Shown: positions 36,606 to 45,750, numbered from the stretch's first letter. The stretch: DNA of 64,000 bases from Actinomyces denticolens (GCF_002072185.1 NZ_MVIW01000011.1:1-64000), one strand, 5' to 3'. The notes: generated by a model from the letters alone, not told the origin. Numbers and translations are program-made.

Positions 36606-36658
36606 GATCCTCCGAGCCTAGCTGTCGCCCCGTCCCCATGACCCGCCCTCCCCTGAGA

Positions 36659-36731
36659 GCGAGACCGGTCGTTGTTGTCATCGAGACCGGCCCTCAGGGC
36701 CGGTCTCGATGACAACAACGACCGGTCTCGC
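36659..36731. terminator. 73-bp near-perfect palindrome between two ABC operons
   Basis: The arms at 36659-36694 and 36696-36731 are 36 bp each and perfectly complementary around a single C at 36695. Each arm carries GAGACCGG twice, flanking TCGTTGTTGTCATC. It starts 5 bp after the stop of the leftward FtsX-type gene, so it probably ends that transcript. It is far longer and more perfect than the other terminators here. Confidence 0.75.
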
Positions 36732-36736
36732 GCGGG

Positions 36737-39310
36737 CTATTCGGTGGCGATCGCCTCCAGGACGGGCAGGCGCGAGGCCCGCAGGGCGGGCCACACGGCC
36801 GCGATGACCCCGACGACGGCGGACACCACCATCATCGCCACGAGCTGGCCCCACGGGATGACGAGTTCCGTGAGTCCCTGCTTCTCCAGCACCGCGCGCA
36901 GGGCCCCGGCGAGGAGCACGCCCGTGGCGCCGCCCAGGATCGTGCCGTACAGCGCCGTGAGCACCGATTCGACGACGATCTCCGAGGCCAGTTGCGCCTT
37001 GCCGAGGCCGATGGCGCGCATGAGTCCGATCTCGCGGGTCCTCTCGGTCACCGAGAGCACGAGGGTGTTGACGATGCCCAGGATCGCGATGACGATCGAC
37101 AGGCCCAGCAGGGCGTAGAGGATCGCGAGCATCCGCGTCGCCTGCTGCCCCGCCGCGTCGGAGATCTCGTCGGCGTCCTGGACCGCGTAGATGTAGGTCG
37201 GCTTGACGATCTCCTTGATCCGATCCTTGACCGCCACGGCATCCGCCCCGGGCTCCAGGGTGACGAACATGCCCATCGGGCTGGCCAGTACTTGGTCGGC
37301 CTGGGTCGTCACCGTTCCGGAGAGGGATCCGACGGCGGCCGCCACGTCCGGTGTCGCCCAGACCGTTCCCGTGATGCCCTGAGTATCGGCGATGCCGGCG
37401 ACCGTCACCTCGCGGCTGCCGATGCTCCCCGTGATCGTCACCGTGTCCCCGGCCTTGAGCCCGGAGTTCTCGAAGGCGATGACATGGTCGGCGTCCATGT
37501 CCGTGAAGGAGCCGCTGACCATGTTCGGGTCGTAGGCGGCCTGGAAGTCGGCGGGCTCAACGATGTTGAGGTAGCCGGTGCTCTGCGCGCCGTCCGGCCC
37601 CGTGGTCTGCACGAGGTAGCCGGCGAATCTGGTGGTGGAGGCGACGCCGTCGACGGCTTCGATCTGGGAGGCCGCCTCCGGGGAGAGCTGGGCGCCCGTG
37701 GAGGCCGCGGACGCGGGCTGGACCATGAAGTCGGCGTGCAGGGAGTCGTTGACGATCGAGGACACCGAGCGCTGCATCGAGGCCGCGATGATGGCGCCGG
37801 CGCATACGAGCGTCATGCCGATGAGCAGGGCGGCCGAGGTCGCGGCCGTGCGGCGCGGGTTGTGCACGATGTTGCGCGCCGCCAGGCGCCCGCCGGGGCG
37901 GATGAGCCGCAGCGGCAGGCCGATGAGCGTGACGATGGGGCGCGACAGCACGGGCGAGGCGATGAGCAGGCCGATGAGCAGGGCGCCCGCCGCGCCACCG
38001 AGCGCGGCGGTCCGATGGGGCAGGTCGTCCGCCAGCCAGGCGGCGATCACGCCCGCCGCGCCCGCCGCCGCCAGGAGCATCCCGATCGAGCCGCGCAGCG
38101 CGAGGGACTTCTCGCGGGCCCCGGACACTCCCCGCATGGCCTCCACCGGCGCGACCAGGGCGGCCTCGCGGGCGGGCAGCAGGGCGCCGATGACGGTGAC
38201 GAGCACGCCGACGATGAGCGAGGTGATGATGACGCTGCTGGTCATCGGCACTCCTGCGGGCAGCGGCATCCCCATCGACTCCAGCGCCATCACGATGAGC
38301 CGGGTCAGGCCGAAGCCCCCGGCCACGCCCAGCGCCGAGCCCACCGCGCCAACCGCCAGCGCCTGGAGGATGACGACGCGGAACACGGATGCGGGCGAGG
38401 CGCCGATGGCGCGCATGAGCGCGAACTCCTTGATGCGCTGGCGCACGCTCATGGAGAAGGTGTTCATGATGATGAAGGAGCCCACGAACATCGCCAGCAC
38501 GACGAAGACCATGAGGAAGGCCTGGACGTACCCGAGGATCCTCTCAACGGAGGCGTTGATGTCGTCGACGCGCTCGGCACGGGTCTGGACCCGGACGTCC
38601 TCGGGCACCTGGGAGGCGAGAGCCTGCTTGACGGCGCCCGCGTCCGCCTCCCCGTCGATGACGACCTCGATGGAGCTCACCTTGCCATCGGGGGCCGCCA
38701 GGGGCATGAGCCAGTCCGGGTCCATCCCGACGACGGTCGCCCCCGCCATGGATGCCCCGAAGCTGAGCTCCCCGACGACGCGCACCTCCTGCGGGGAGCC
38801 CTGGACCACGAGCGTGGTCGTGTCCCCGATGGACAGGCCAGAGCGCTTGAGCGCGGACGACTCCAGGATGATCTGGTCCCCGCCCTCGGGCGCGCTCCCG
38901 GCCACGAGCTTGTCGCCGTCGATGTCGGATTGGAAGGGGATGAGGAGCGTCGGCGCCCCCGTGGAGGTCACCGGCGCGCCGTCGGAGCCCACGAGGACGC
39001 CGGTGAGGGAGGCCGAGGCGTGAGCGCCGCGCACGCCGTCGATGCCCGCCGCCGTCTCCTCCAGGGAGGCGTCGATGGGCCGGGTGAGCGCGCCTCCTCC
39101 GGCGGAGTTGGCATCCGAGGAGACCTTCTGCCCGGTGACGTAGAGGTCGGCCGTGGCCGTGGAGGAGGTGAGGGCGGAGAAGGTCTCGGAGAGCACCCCG
39201 CGCAGGGCGAGTGTCCCGGACAGGAAGGTCACCCCCAGGACGACGGCGAGGGCGGTGAGGATGAACTGCTTGGCATGGGCGCGGATCGAGCGCCAGGCGA
39301 CACGATTCAT
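36737..39310 (-). CDS. FtsX/MacB-type ABC transporter permease
   Basis: This 857-residue protein begins with a membrane helix (about 17-36), followed by an extracytoplasmic MacB-like periplasmic-core domain. It then has two FtsX-type helix bundles (about 265-400 and 740-850), with more helices and a second soluble domain between. This duplicated layout is typical of type VII ABC permeases, which transmit force across the membrane or move lipoproteins, peptides or drugs rather than forming a classic channel. The ATPase is encoded 3 bp upstream. The substrate is unknown. Confidence 0.9.
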   Translation of the reverse strand: MNRVAWRSIRAHAKQFILTALAVVLGVTFLSGTLALRGVLSETFSALTSSTATADLYVTGQKVSSDANSAGGGALTRPIDASLEETAAGIDGVRGAHASASLTGVLVGSDGAPVTSTGAPTLLIPFQSDIDGDKLVAGSAPEGGDQIILESSALKRSGLSIGDTTTLVVQGSPQEVRVVGELSFGASMAGATVVGMDPDWLMPLAAPDGKVSSIEVVIDGEADAGAVKQALASQVPEDVRVQTRAERVDDINASVERILGYVQAFLMVFVVLAMFVGSFIIMNTFSMSVRQRIKEFALMRAIGASPASVFRVVILQALAVGAVGSALGVAGGFGLTRLIVMALESMGMPLPAGVPMTSSVIITSLIVGVLVTVIGALLPAREAALVAPVEAMRGVSGAREKSLALRGSIGMLLAAAGAAGVIAAWLADDLPHRTAALGGAAGALLIGLLIASPVLSRPIVTLIGLPLRLIRPGGRLAARNIVHNPRRTAATSAALLIGMTLVCAGAIIAASMQRSVSSIVNDSLHADFMVQPASAASTGAQLSPEAASQIEAVDGVASTTRFAGYLVQTTGPDGAQSTGYLNIVEPADFQAAYDPNMVSGSFTDMDADHVIAFENSGLKAGDTVTITGSIGSREVTVAGIADTQGITGTVWATPDVAAAVGSLSGTVTTQADQVLASPMGMFVTLEPGADAVAVKDRIKEIVKPTYIYAVQDADEISDAAGQQATRMLAILYALLGLSIVIAILGIVNTLVLSVTERTREIGLMRAIGLGKAQLASEIVVESVLTALYGTILGGATGVLLAGALRAVLEKQGLTELVIPWGQLVAMMVVSAVVGVIAAVWPALRASRLPVLEAIATE

Positions 39311-39313
39311 GGC

Positions 39314-40144
39314 TCAGGCCCCCGTGCCGGTCGGGTCGGCCGACGGTGCGGACGGCGCGGCGCCGGCGGCGAGCTCGCGCAGGGCGTCGAGCACGCGGTC
39401 GCGGTCCGGGTCGTCGAGCTGGGCGACGACCCTCCCGTCGCGCAGGAAGAGGACCGTGTCCGCCCAGGCGGCGGCCTCGGGCTCATGGGTGACCATGACG
39501 ACGCTCTGGCCGAGCTCGTCCACGGAGGTGCGCAGGATCTGCAGGACCTGCTCGGTGGAGTGCGAGTCGAGGTTCCCGGTGGGCTCATCGGCGAAGACGA
39601 CGGCGGGGTCCCCCACGAGCGCCCTCGCGCAGGCCACGCGCTGGACCTGCCCGCCGGAGAGCTCCGCGGGGCGGTGGTGGAGCCGGTCCGTGAGCCCGAC
39701 GGCGCCGACGATCTGGTCGAAGCGGGCGCGGTCGACACGGCGCCGGGCGATGTCCAGGGGCAGCGTGATGTTCTCCTCCGCGCTGAGGGTGGGGACCAGG
39801 TTGAAGGACTGGAAGACGAAGCCGATGCGCTCGCGGCGCAGGCGGGTGAGCCGGCGCTGGCTCATCGAGGAGATCTCATCGCCGTCGAGCATGATCCTGC
39901 CCGAGGTGACCGCGTCCAGCCCGGCCAGGCAGTGCATGAGCGTGGACTTCCCCGAGCCCGATGGGCCCATGATCGCGGTGAATCGCGCACGGGCGATATC
40001 GACATCGACATTGTCCAGCGCGGTGACGGCGGCGTCGCCCTTGCCGAATATCTTGGTGAGGGACCGGGCGGTGAGGACGGAGTCCTCGGCGCGGTGGTGG
40101 GTGGTGAGGAGACGGGGCGCGGAGGAGGCGGAGTCCGTAGTCAT
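39314..40144 (-). CDS. MacB/LolD-type ABC transporter ATPase
   Basis: This 276-residue ATPase has Walker A GPSGSGKST, a Q-loop in FVFQSFNLVPTLSAEEN, signature LSGGQ, Walker B VVFADEPTGNLD and switch histidine in VTHEPEAA. The GNLD and NLVPTLSAEEN sequences place it with LolD/MacB-type ATPases. ATG 40144 is preferred over an in-frame start 12 codons upstream. It is in one leftward operon with the FtsX-type permease, and no MacA-like adaptor is present. Confidence 0.93.
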   Translation of the reverse strand: MTTDSASSAPRLLTTHHRAEDSVLTARSLTKIFGKGDAAVTALDNVDVDIARARFTAIMGPSGSGKSTLMHCLAGLDAVTSGRIMLDGDEISSMSQRRLTRLRRERIGFVFQSFNLVPTLSAEENITLPLDIARRRVDRARFDQIVGAVGLTDRLHHRPAELSGGQVQRVACARALVGDPAVVFADEPTGNLDSHSTEQVLQILRTSVDELGQSVVMVTHEPEAAAWADTVLFLRDGRVVAQLDDPDRDRVLDALRELAAGAAPSAPSADPTGTGA

Positions 40145-40377
40145 GGCCCCAACGTACCTGGCGGCCGCGCGCCCCGGCATGGGTGACCACCCTGAGTCGT
40201 CCCTGATCCGCGTGGGTGGGGGTTCCAGGCGGCGCGGTGCCGACTGGTCTCACGGCTTCTTGGCCCGGCCGGCGCGCTCATGGTTAGGATCGGGGCAGAC
40301 CCGAGGCCGAGGCATGACGGCGGTGCGCCCCGGCCCTCGGGTGATCACCCCTGACCGCGTTCTCCTGGGAGGCTCCC

Positions 40378-42093
40378 GTGGATTCCCGACAGCTCGACGA
40401 CGAGCCCGACACTCCGCATGAGGACCTACCGGCCAGTGCGGCCAGCGCCGAGGACGGTCCCGGCGAGCAGGATGGCGGGGAAAGCGCCGTGGCTGAGGAC
40501 GCGGATGGCGCCGCGGAGGCTGAGGGGACCGGTGCGAAGGAGTCCGGGGCGTCGGAGGATCCAGATGGCCCCGACGGCGATGACGCCGAGGCCGGCGCCG
40601 CGGAGGCCGGAACCGAGGAGGCCGATCCTGACGAGGGGGCCGAGCCCGACGACGGCGATGACGCCTCTGAGGCCGCCGACGCCGATGGCGGGGACGAGCC
40701 TGCTGACGAGCCCGGAGGCGAGCCCGCTGACGGTACTGCCGCTCCCGCCGAGTCGGTCCTCACCGACGATGAGGCCGCCCCTGCTGACCCTCCTGGAGGA
40801 GCCGGCAGCGCTGATAAGGCCGATGAGGCCGGGTTGGGCGATGTCGCCCCCCTGCCCCCGATGGATGACGCGGCCGCCTGGGCCGACACTCCCAGCCAGG
40901 CGCCCACGAGCTTCGCCGATCCCGTGCCGCAGGCCGCCTACTCGGGGTTCTCCGCCCCTTCCGCCTACAGTGCGCCGTCGGCCTACATGGCCCCGGTGCC
41001 GTACCAGCAGGTCCTCCCCTACCAGCCCCAGAGTGCCGCGGAGCCCGCGACCCTGCCCCAGGAGTCGCGGTCATCCCAGCGGGGGCTCCTCATCGTCGTC
41101 ATCATCCTGCTGCTCGTCATCGCCACGGGCGGTGGCGTGTGGTACGGCACCACCCGTGGCGGGGACGATGCCACGGGTGCGAGCGTCGTGGCCGCCGACG
41201 GCGCCTCCCAGGGCTCACAGGACGCGGATCAGGGCTCCCAGCTGCCGAGCGCCGAGCCCTCGGTGACGATGGACTCCACCATCGAGGCCTGCGGCACCGC
41301 CCCGAGTCTCAACCCGACCTCGGTGACCGAGTCGAACGGGGAGCTCCAGGTGTCGGTCAGGGCGACCTCGTCCTGCGCCGACGGCGACTTCCTGGCCGGC
41401 AGCGTCGACCGCCTCTACGTCAAGGCGCCGTCGGGCCGGGGTGGGGCCGACGACGTGGTGGCCAATGGCCGCTTCGACTTCTCCGCCGCTCCCTTCTTCA
41501 TCCCCTCCGGCGGCAGGACGCTCACCCTGAGATTCGGGGCGGGCCATTACTTCCGCTCAGCGCAGGACATGAGCGCCCCGAGCATCAGTGTCGGCGTCGA
41601 GCCCGATCGGAGCGGAGGCAGCAGCCTGCCCGCCCAGGGGGTGGGGAGCGGCAGCGTCGCCGTGCTCGCACGGTCCGAGACCCATCCCGCCGACAACGCC
41701 CTCGAGGACACCGCCGCCTCCAGCGCCCTGCAGTGGCAGAAGACCCATGACAAGACGACGGTGACCTCCACCCTCAAGGGCAAGTGGACGCCCCAGCTCT
41801 CCTCCAAGCGGCCGGGCCTCGTCGCCGAGGGCAGGACCTGGGACAGCCGCGCCACCCTCGAGGAGTTCCAGACCACGCGCCGCAGCGTGCCCACCGCCGT
41901 TCTCATCAACAGCGACGATTGGCCGGTCTTCGACGCCGGCGGCGGCTGGTGGGTGACCCTGGCCGGCGTCGCCTACGACACCCCGGAGCAGGCCAACGCC
42001 TGGTGCGACACCCAGGGGCTGGACCGGGACCACTGCTTAGCCAAGAAGATCGACACCACCGGCACCCCGGACGGCACCACCAAACTGCGCTAA
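40378..42093 (+). CDS. Acidic single-pass membrane protein with extracytoplasmic domain
   Basis: This is a 571-residue protein. Residues 1-165 are extraordinarily Asp/Glu/Ala-rich and probably disordered in the cytoplasm, then Pro/Tyr/Gln-rich. One helix (about 236-257, LLIVVIILLLVIATGGG) leads to an external half. That half has a Cys-containing beta-type domain (about 300-410) and a C-terminal segment of about 85 residues (KRPGLVAEGRTWD, then WWVTLAGVAYDTPEQANAWC). The last segment is similar in style to SPOR-like or kinase-linked C-terminal domains of actinobacteria; that comparison is from memory. The start is GTG 40378 after GGGAGG. The function is unknown. Confidence 0.75.
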   Translation: MDSRQLDDEPDTPHEDLPASAASAEDGPGEQDGGESAVAEDADGAAEAEGTGAKESGASEDPDGPDGDDAEAGAAEAGTEEADPDEGAEPDDGDDASEAADADGGDEPADEPGGEPADGTAAPAESVLTDDEAAPADPPGGAGSADKADEAGLGDVAPLPPMDDAAAWADTPSQAPTSFADPVPQAAYSGFSAPSAYSAPSAYMAPVPYQQVLPYQPQSAAEPATLPQESRSSQRGLLIVVIILLLVIATGGGVWYGTTRGGDDATGASVVAADGASQGSQDADQGSQLPSAEPSVTMDSTIEACGTAPSLNPTSVTESNGELQVSVRATSSCADGDFLAGSVDRLYVKAPSGRGGADDVVANGRFDFSAAPFFIPSGGRTLTLRFGAGHYFRSAQDMSAPSISVGVEPDRSGGSSLPAQGVGSGSVAVLARSETHPADNALEDTAASSALQWQKTHDKTTVTSTLKGKWTPQLSSKRPGLVAEGRTWDSRATLEEFQTTRRSVPTAVLINSDDWPVFDAGGGWWVTLAGVAYDTPEQANAWCDTQGLDRDHCLAKKIDTTGTPDGTTKLR

Positions 42094-42231
42094 TAATTGC
42101 CTCTATATAAATAGATTGTCGAAAGTGTCGACTTTGAAGGTTAGGTGCGCCTATATTACTTGCGGGGCGGCCGACAGGGCCTGCCCGACGGCGACGATGG
42201 TGTCGCGGGTCTATTGGGGGCTCTGACGCTG
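42094..42231. promoter_or_regulatory. AT-rich leader before the lipoprotein gene
   Basis: This 138-bp gap opens with a run of AT-rich sequence (TAATAATTGCC, TATATAAATAG, and TATATTACTT at 42152), exceptional in this window. It has several possible -10 boxes but no clear -35 and contains a small inverted repeat GTCGAAAGTGTCGAC (42118-42132). A promoter here is likely, but its exact position is uncertain. Confidence 0.4.
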
Positions 42232-43500
42232 ATGGGATGCCGCACTCGTTCCTCCCTCTCGCGGAGGGGGCTGGGGAGATTGGTCGTCGCCTGCTCGCTC
42301 TACGGGTTCTCGTCCCCGTTGCTGATCTCGGGCTGCGGGGCTCGTTCAACGCCTCGTGAGGAGGTGACGACTGAGGGGAAGGTGCTGGCGATCAGGCTCA
42401 GCAATTCTCCGAATGTTGGAGGTGACTTGCTCGGGGTCGGTAAGGGGTATGTCATGCTCGTTGATGAAGGAGGGTCCTATCAGGTCCTCGATGTCAAGGA
42501 TATGCTGGGCGGGGGGCTGGTCTGGAATGAGACGGGACTGTTCTTTTCGGGCAGGAATGATGAATATCATGTTGACGGTAGTGGTGTGACCTCATTCCCC
42601 CGAGGGGTGGATGAGGGGTATGAGGTTGGCGGGTACTCCACATCGGACTCGCAGGGTTACATGGCATTCTACTCGCGCGCGGGAGTGCAGAGCGTCATCG
42701 TCGGTGATAAGACGGGCATCAAGGGGCGCTCGGATCAGAACGGAATGTTCGCGAGCAATGGCCACTGCGGGGACAGGGTGGTGTCCATCGTCAACACCGG
42801 CTACGCCCCGGATATCGGCTCGAGAATCACCTTGCCCGACAGCAATGGCCCTTTCGACGCGCTCGTCCAAGTCTATCCGCACGCCGAGGGGGGCGATCTT
42901 CCCGTTATTCTCGGAACGGATGAGCATGATGATTCCCTGGATGCCGCACTGAACTACTACACGTGCGACACTGACGTGATCTACGTCCCGACCGCGAAGC
43001 GATCCCACCCGCAGGCCGATCCCGGCAATGGCCTGGATCCCACGGCCGCCACTCTCGTCATCCAGGCCTGGGACACCTCTTCGGGCCAGCGCAGGATAAT
43101 CCCCGTCATTGACGCGTCCGGGACTCCTCTCGATTTCTCCTCGCAAGATATCAGTGGTGCCGCCAACAGAATTATTGATGGAGAGCTGCAGGTCGTCACC
43201 AGGGAAGGGGAGGCTTATCGGGTGGAATTGCCGACAGGCGCCCTGAAGTCGCACTTCTCTATCCCGCTGAGCGATGAGCTGTCATTCTCTCAATTCGCTT
43301 TCATGGACGCCTACGTGTTCGTCCTGGACGTGCCGGCTGATCCGGATGCCGATCTGACGATGAGCCGATACGGGATGTCCTCGGGCGAGGCGTCCAGCAT
43401 TATGGCCATCCATGGTGCGTCGCGGTTCCGGAGCGGAGGCCTCCTCGTCGACGACCCCACGGTGCAATCGATCGCCCTGCGCCCCGGGTACACGGGATAG
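42232..43500 (+). CDS. Predicted lipoprotein of unknown function, lower GC than neighbours
   Basis: This is a 422-residue protein. From ATG 42232 the N-terminus has basic residues (RTRSSLSRRG), a hydrophobic core and the lipobox ISGC with Cys35, predicting a lipid-anchored surface protein; a start at 42145 would bury the signal. The rest is rich in short strands and Gly/Asp turns (GYVMLVDEGGSYQVLD, GLVWNETGLFFSG), resembling a beta-propeller, but no family is recognised. GC is visibly lower than in neighbouring genes and upstream DNA is AT-rich, hinting at transfer. It is convergent with the GH3 gene, 10 bp apart. Confidence 0.7.
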   Translation: MGCRTRSSLSRRGLGRLVVACSLYGFSSPLLISGCGARSTPREEVTTEGKVLAIRLSNSPNVGGDLLGVGKGYVMLVDEGGSYQVLDVKDMLGGGLVWNETGLFFSGRNDEYHVDGSGVTSFPRGVDEGYEVGGYSTSDSQGYMAFYSRAGVQSVIVGDKTGIKGRSDQNGMFASNGHCGDRVVSIVNTGYAPDIGSRITLPDSNGPFDALVQVYPHAEGGDLPVILGTDEHDDSLDAALNYYTCDTDVIYVPTAKRSHPQADPGNGLDPTAATLVIQAWDTSSGQRRIIPVIDASGTPLDFSSQDISGAANRIIDGELQVVTREGEAYRVELPTGALKSHFSIPLSDELSFSQFAFMDAYVFVLDVPADPDADLTMSRYGMSSGEASSIMAIHGASRFRSGGLLVDDPTVQSIALRPGYTG

Positions 43501-43510
43501 TGACTCCCGG

Positions 43511-44800
43511 TCATCCGCCCTGCCTGGCGCTCTTGAGCGCCAGGATCCGCCGGGCCGACTCATCGATCCGCGCCGCCAGCGCCGGATCGGACTGCGCGGC
43601 TGAGACGAGCGCCGTCGCCATGTCGCCCGCCACCGAGGCGTCGGCCGAGGCCAGGACGAGGTCGCAGCCCGCGCTCACTGCTTTCACCGCGCGCTCGCCC
43701 GCCCCCCAGTCCTGCACCTGGATGGCGGCCGAGACGTCATCGGTGATGATGACGCCGGTGAAGCCCATCTCGGTGCGCAGCATGTCCGTGACGATCGTGG
43801 AGGAGAAGACGGCGGGGGCGCCGGCGTCGATCTGCGGGTAGTAGGCGGAGGAGACCATGATGGCCTCGGCGCCGCCCGCGATCGCGTCCCCGAAGATCGC
43901 GACGGCGGGGTCCCCGGTGCGCGTGGTCGCGGAGTCGGTGACGCCCGAGGCGGTGTCGGTGTTCTCCTTGACCCTGCCCAGCCCGGGGAAGTGCTTGAAG
44001 ACGGGAGTGACGCCGGCGGCGCGCATCCCCTCCGCGAAGGCCCTCGCCTGTGAGCTCACCGTGGCGGCGTCGTGACCGTACTCGCGGTGCCACTGGCCGA
44101 TGGGGGCGTTGGACGTGGGGCCGGCGATGTCGACGAGGTCGGCGACCGGCGCCAGGTTCATCGTTACCCCGGCGCTCGCGAGCTCCTGGCCCCAGGCCGT
44201 GGCGGAGGCGACCAGCTGCTCGCGCGACTGCCCCGCCTGCTCGGTGCCCGACGGGATGGAGGAGAATCCGGAGCCGGACAGGACCTGGACATTCCCGCCC
44301 TCCTGATCAGTGGCCACGAGCATGGCGGTGCCGCGGGTGGCGGATTCGGCGAGCCCGGTGAACGCGGAGACGGTGCGGCTGATCGTGGGGGCGGGGGCGG
44401 TGGAGCGCCCGGACAGGAAGACATTGCCCACGTGATGGGCGGTCACGGCGTCCTTGGAGGCCTGCGAGGGGGTGGTGGCGTCCACGCCCACCATGAGGAG
44501 CTGCCCGACCTTCTCCTCCAGGGGCCAGCCCGCGAGCGGGTCATCGGGGGCCGTCGTCTCCGATGGCGCGGCGGTCGGCTCCTGGGCGGGCTCCGACGTC
44601 GTCTCGGCGGGGGAGGGCGCGTCCGACGGGCTCTGCTCGGGCGCGGCGCCGGAGTCCGAGGAGTCCTCGCCGCAGGCGGCCAGGCCCGCTGTTCCCAGCA
44701 GGGCCGCGATCAGCACGGGGCGCCGGCCCACGCGCGTCCGTCCGGCGCAGTGGGCGCCGGCCGCAGGGGTGGTGGCAGGGCTCGGGTCGAGGGACGTCAT
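43511..44800 (-). CDS. GH3-family beta-N-acetylhexosaminidase-like lipoprotein
   Basis: This is a 429-residue protein. A signal peptide ends in the lipobox LAAC, followed by a Ser/Thr/Pro/Glu-rich linker, so it is surface-anchored. The GH3 barrel shows VGQLLMVG, ATDQEGG, NLAPVAD, KHFPGLG (family KHFPGHG) and ITDDVSA, the place of the catalytic Asp in NagZ-type enzymes. It probably removes N-acetylglucosamine from muropeptides or other glycans. ATG 44800 is chosen because the signal peptide follows within about 25 residues. Confidence 0.88.
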   Translation of the reverse strand: MTSLDPSPATTPAAGAHCAGRTRVGRRPVLIAALLGTAGLAACGEDSSDSGAAPEQSPSDAPSPAETTSEPAQEPTAAPSETTAPDDPLAGWPLEEKVGQLLMVGVDATTPSQASKDAVTAHHVGNVFLSGRSTAPAPTISRTVSAFTGLAESATRGTAMLVATDQEGGNVQVLSGSGFSSIPSGTEQAGQSREQLVASATAWGQELASAGVTMNLAPVADLVDIAGPTSNAPIGQWHREYGHDAATVSSQARAFAEGMRAAGVTPVFKHFPGLGRVKENTDTASGVTDSATTRTGDPAVAIFGDAIAGGAEAIMVSSAYYPQIDAGAPAVFSSTIVTDMLRTEMGFTGVIITDDVSAAIQVQDWGAGERAVKAVSAGCDLVLASADASVAGDMATALVSAAQSDPALAARIDESARRILALKSARQGG

Positions 44801-44870
44801 GCCCAGCACCCTAGAGGATGGCGCCGAGTCGGGGGAGCGGGTGGCGGCGAGTGGCGGAGTGCGGCGGGGC

Positions 44871-45260
44871 TCACTCCCAGCCGAGCTCGTGGAGGCGCTC
44901 ATCGGAGATGCCGAAGTGGTGGGCGATCTCGTGGATGACGGTCACGGCGATCTCCTCGACCAGCTCCTCGCGGCTGTCGCACCAGCGCTCCAAGGGTCCG
45001 GAGAAGATGAGGATCCGGTCCGGCAGGACCCCGGACCAGCCGTCATCGCGCTCGGTCAGGGGGATGCCGTCGTAGCAGCCCAGGAGGGTGGGCAGACCGT
45101 CGTCGTCGTAATCCTCGGGGGTGAGCAGCTCGGCGTCGGGCTCGGCCTCGATGATGATGGCGGCGTTGTCGATCTGGTCGAGGAGGGCGCCGGGGATGAG
45201 GCCGAGACCGGCGTCGACGGCGTCCTCGAACTCCTCCGCGGTCAGGTGGGCCGGTGCCAT
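44871..45260 (-). CDS. Zincin-like metallopeptidase (minigluzincin family)
   Basis: This 129-residue single-domain protein carries HEIAHHFGISDERLHELGW at its C-terminus. This matches the HExxHxxG zinc motif with a downstream acidic/His segment typical of the small DUF1025 metallopeptidase family. LPDRILIFSGPLER before it is also family-typical. It probably is a cytoplasmic peptidase of unknown substrate. ATG 45260 is preferred; ATG 45284 is possible. Confidence 0.85.
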   Translation of the reverse strand: MAPAHLTAEEFEDAVDAGLGLIPGALLDQIDNAAIIIEAEPDAELLTPEDYDDDGLPTLLGCYDGIPLTERDDGWSGVLPDRILIFSGPLERWCDSREELVEEIAVTVIHEIAHHFGISDERLHELGWE

Positions 45261-45388
45261 GGCCTCATAGTGCCACGGTGCCATTCCGTCGTGGTGAGGC
45301 GACTCACGCCCGGCCGATTTGCGCGCCCTCGGCGGCGCCCCCTAAGGTTCTATCTGGTTCGAGGCGCGGCGACGCCAAGGGCATCTGG

Positions 45389-45461
45389 GCCCCCATCGTC
45401 TAGCGGCCTAGGACCCCGCCCTTTCACGGCGGTAGCACGGGTTCGAATCCCGTTGGGGGTA
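45389..45461 (+). tRNA. tRNA-Glu (UUC)
   Basis: The 73-nt cloverleaf has acceptor GCCCCCA paired with TGGGGGT, anticodon loop CTTTCAC containing TTC, and a T-loop TTCGAAT. CCA is not encoded. Confidence 0.97.
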
Positions 45462-45513
45462 CGGCTTGTGCGAGTGGAAGAACTCGAATAGAGTCCGGCT
45501 TCGTGCCACACGA

Positions 45514-45587
45514 GGCCTCGTGGCGCAGTTGGTTAGCGCGCCGCCCTGTCACGGCGGAGGTCGCGGGTTCAAGTCCCGTCGAGGTCG
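45514..45587 (+). tRNA. tRNA-Asp (GUC)
   Basis: The 74-nt cloverleaf has acceptor GGCCTCG paired with CGAGGTC, anticodon loop CTGTCAC containing GTC, and T-loop TTCAAGT. It is 52 bp after tRNA-Glu and probably in the same transcript. Confidence 0.97.
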
Positions 45588-45635
45588 CGGAAGGGTCGGC
45601 CCGATCAGATGATGATCGGGCCGATCGCATCCCAT

Positions 45636-45708
45636 GGCTCTGTAGCTCAGTTGGTAGAGCGTTCGACTGAAAATCGAAAGGTCACCGGATCGACGCCGGT
45701 CGGAGCCA
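45636..45708 (+). tRNA. tRNA-Phe (GAA)
   Basis: The 73-nt cloverleaf has acceptor GGCTCTG paired with CGGAGCC, anticodon loop CTGAAAA containing GAA, and discriminator A. It is last in the three-tRNA cluster, followed by a terminator. Confidence 0.97.
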
Positions 45709-45715
45709 CGGCGAT

Positions 45716-45746
45716 AACCCCTGGAACCCACAAGGCTCCAGGGGTT
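45716..45746. terminator. Bidirectional terminator for the tRNA cluster and the dms operon
   Basis: AACCCCTGGA (45716-45725) pairs perfectly with TCCAGGGGTT (45737-45746), followed by TTCG. It lies between the tRNA cluster and the stop (45751) of the leftward dms operon. Confidence 0.75.
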
Positions 45747-45750
45747 TCGC

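Noticed and set aside
36992-40186. A 1064-codon plus-strand open frame across the FtsX-type ABC genes
   Set aside because: It is exactly antisense to two well-supported ABC genes, is Gly/Asp/Arg/His-rich with no domain, and follows from high third-position GC, which removes stop codons from other frames.
45389-45708. tRNA cluster as a site of an integrated element
   Set aside because: No integrase, no duplicated tRNA 3' end and no compositional break was seen on either side.
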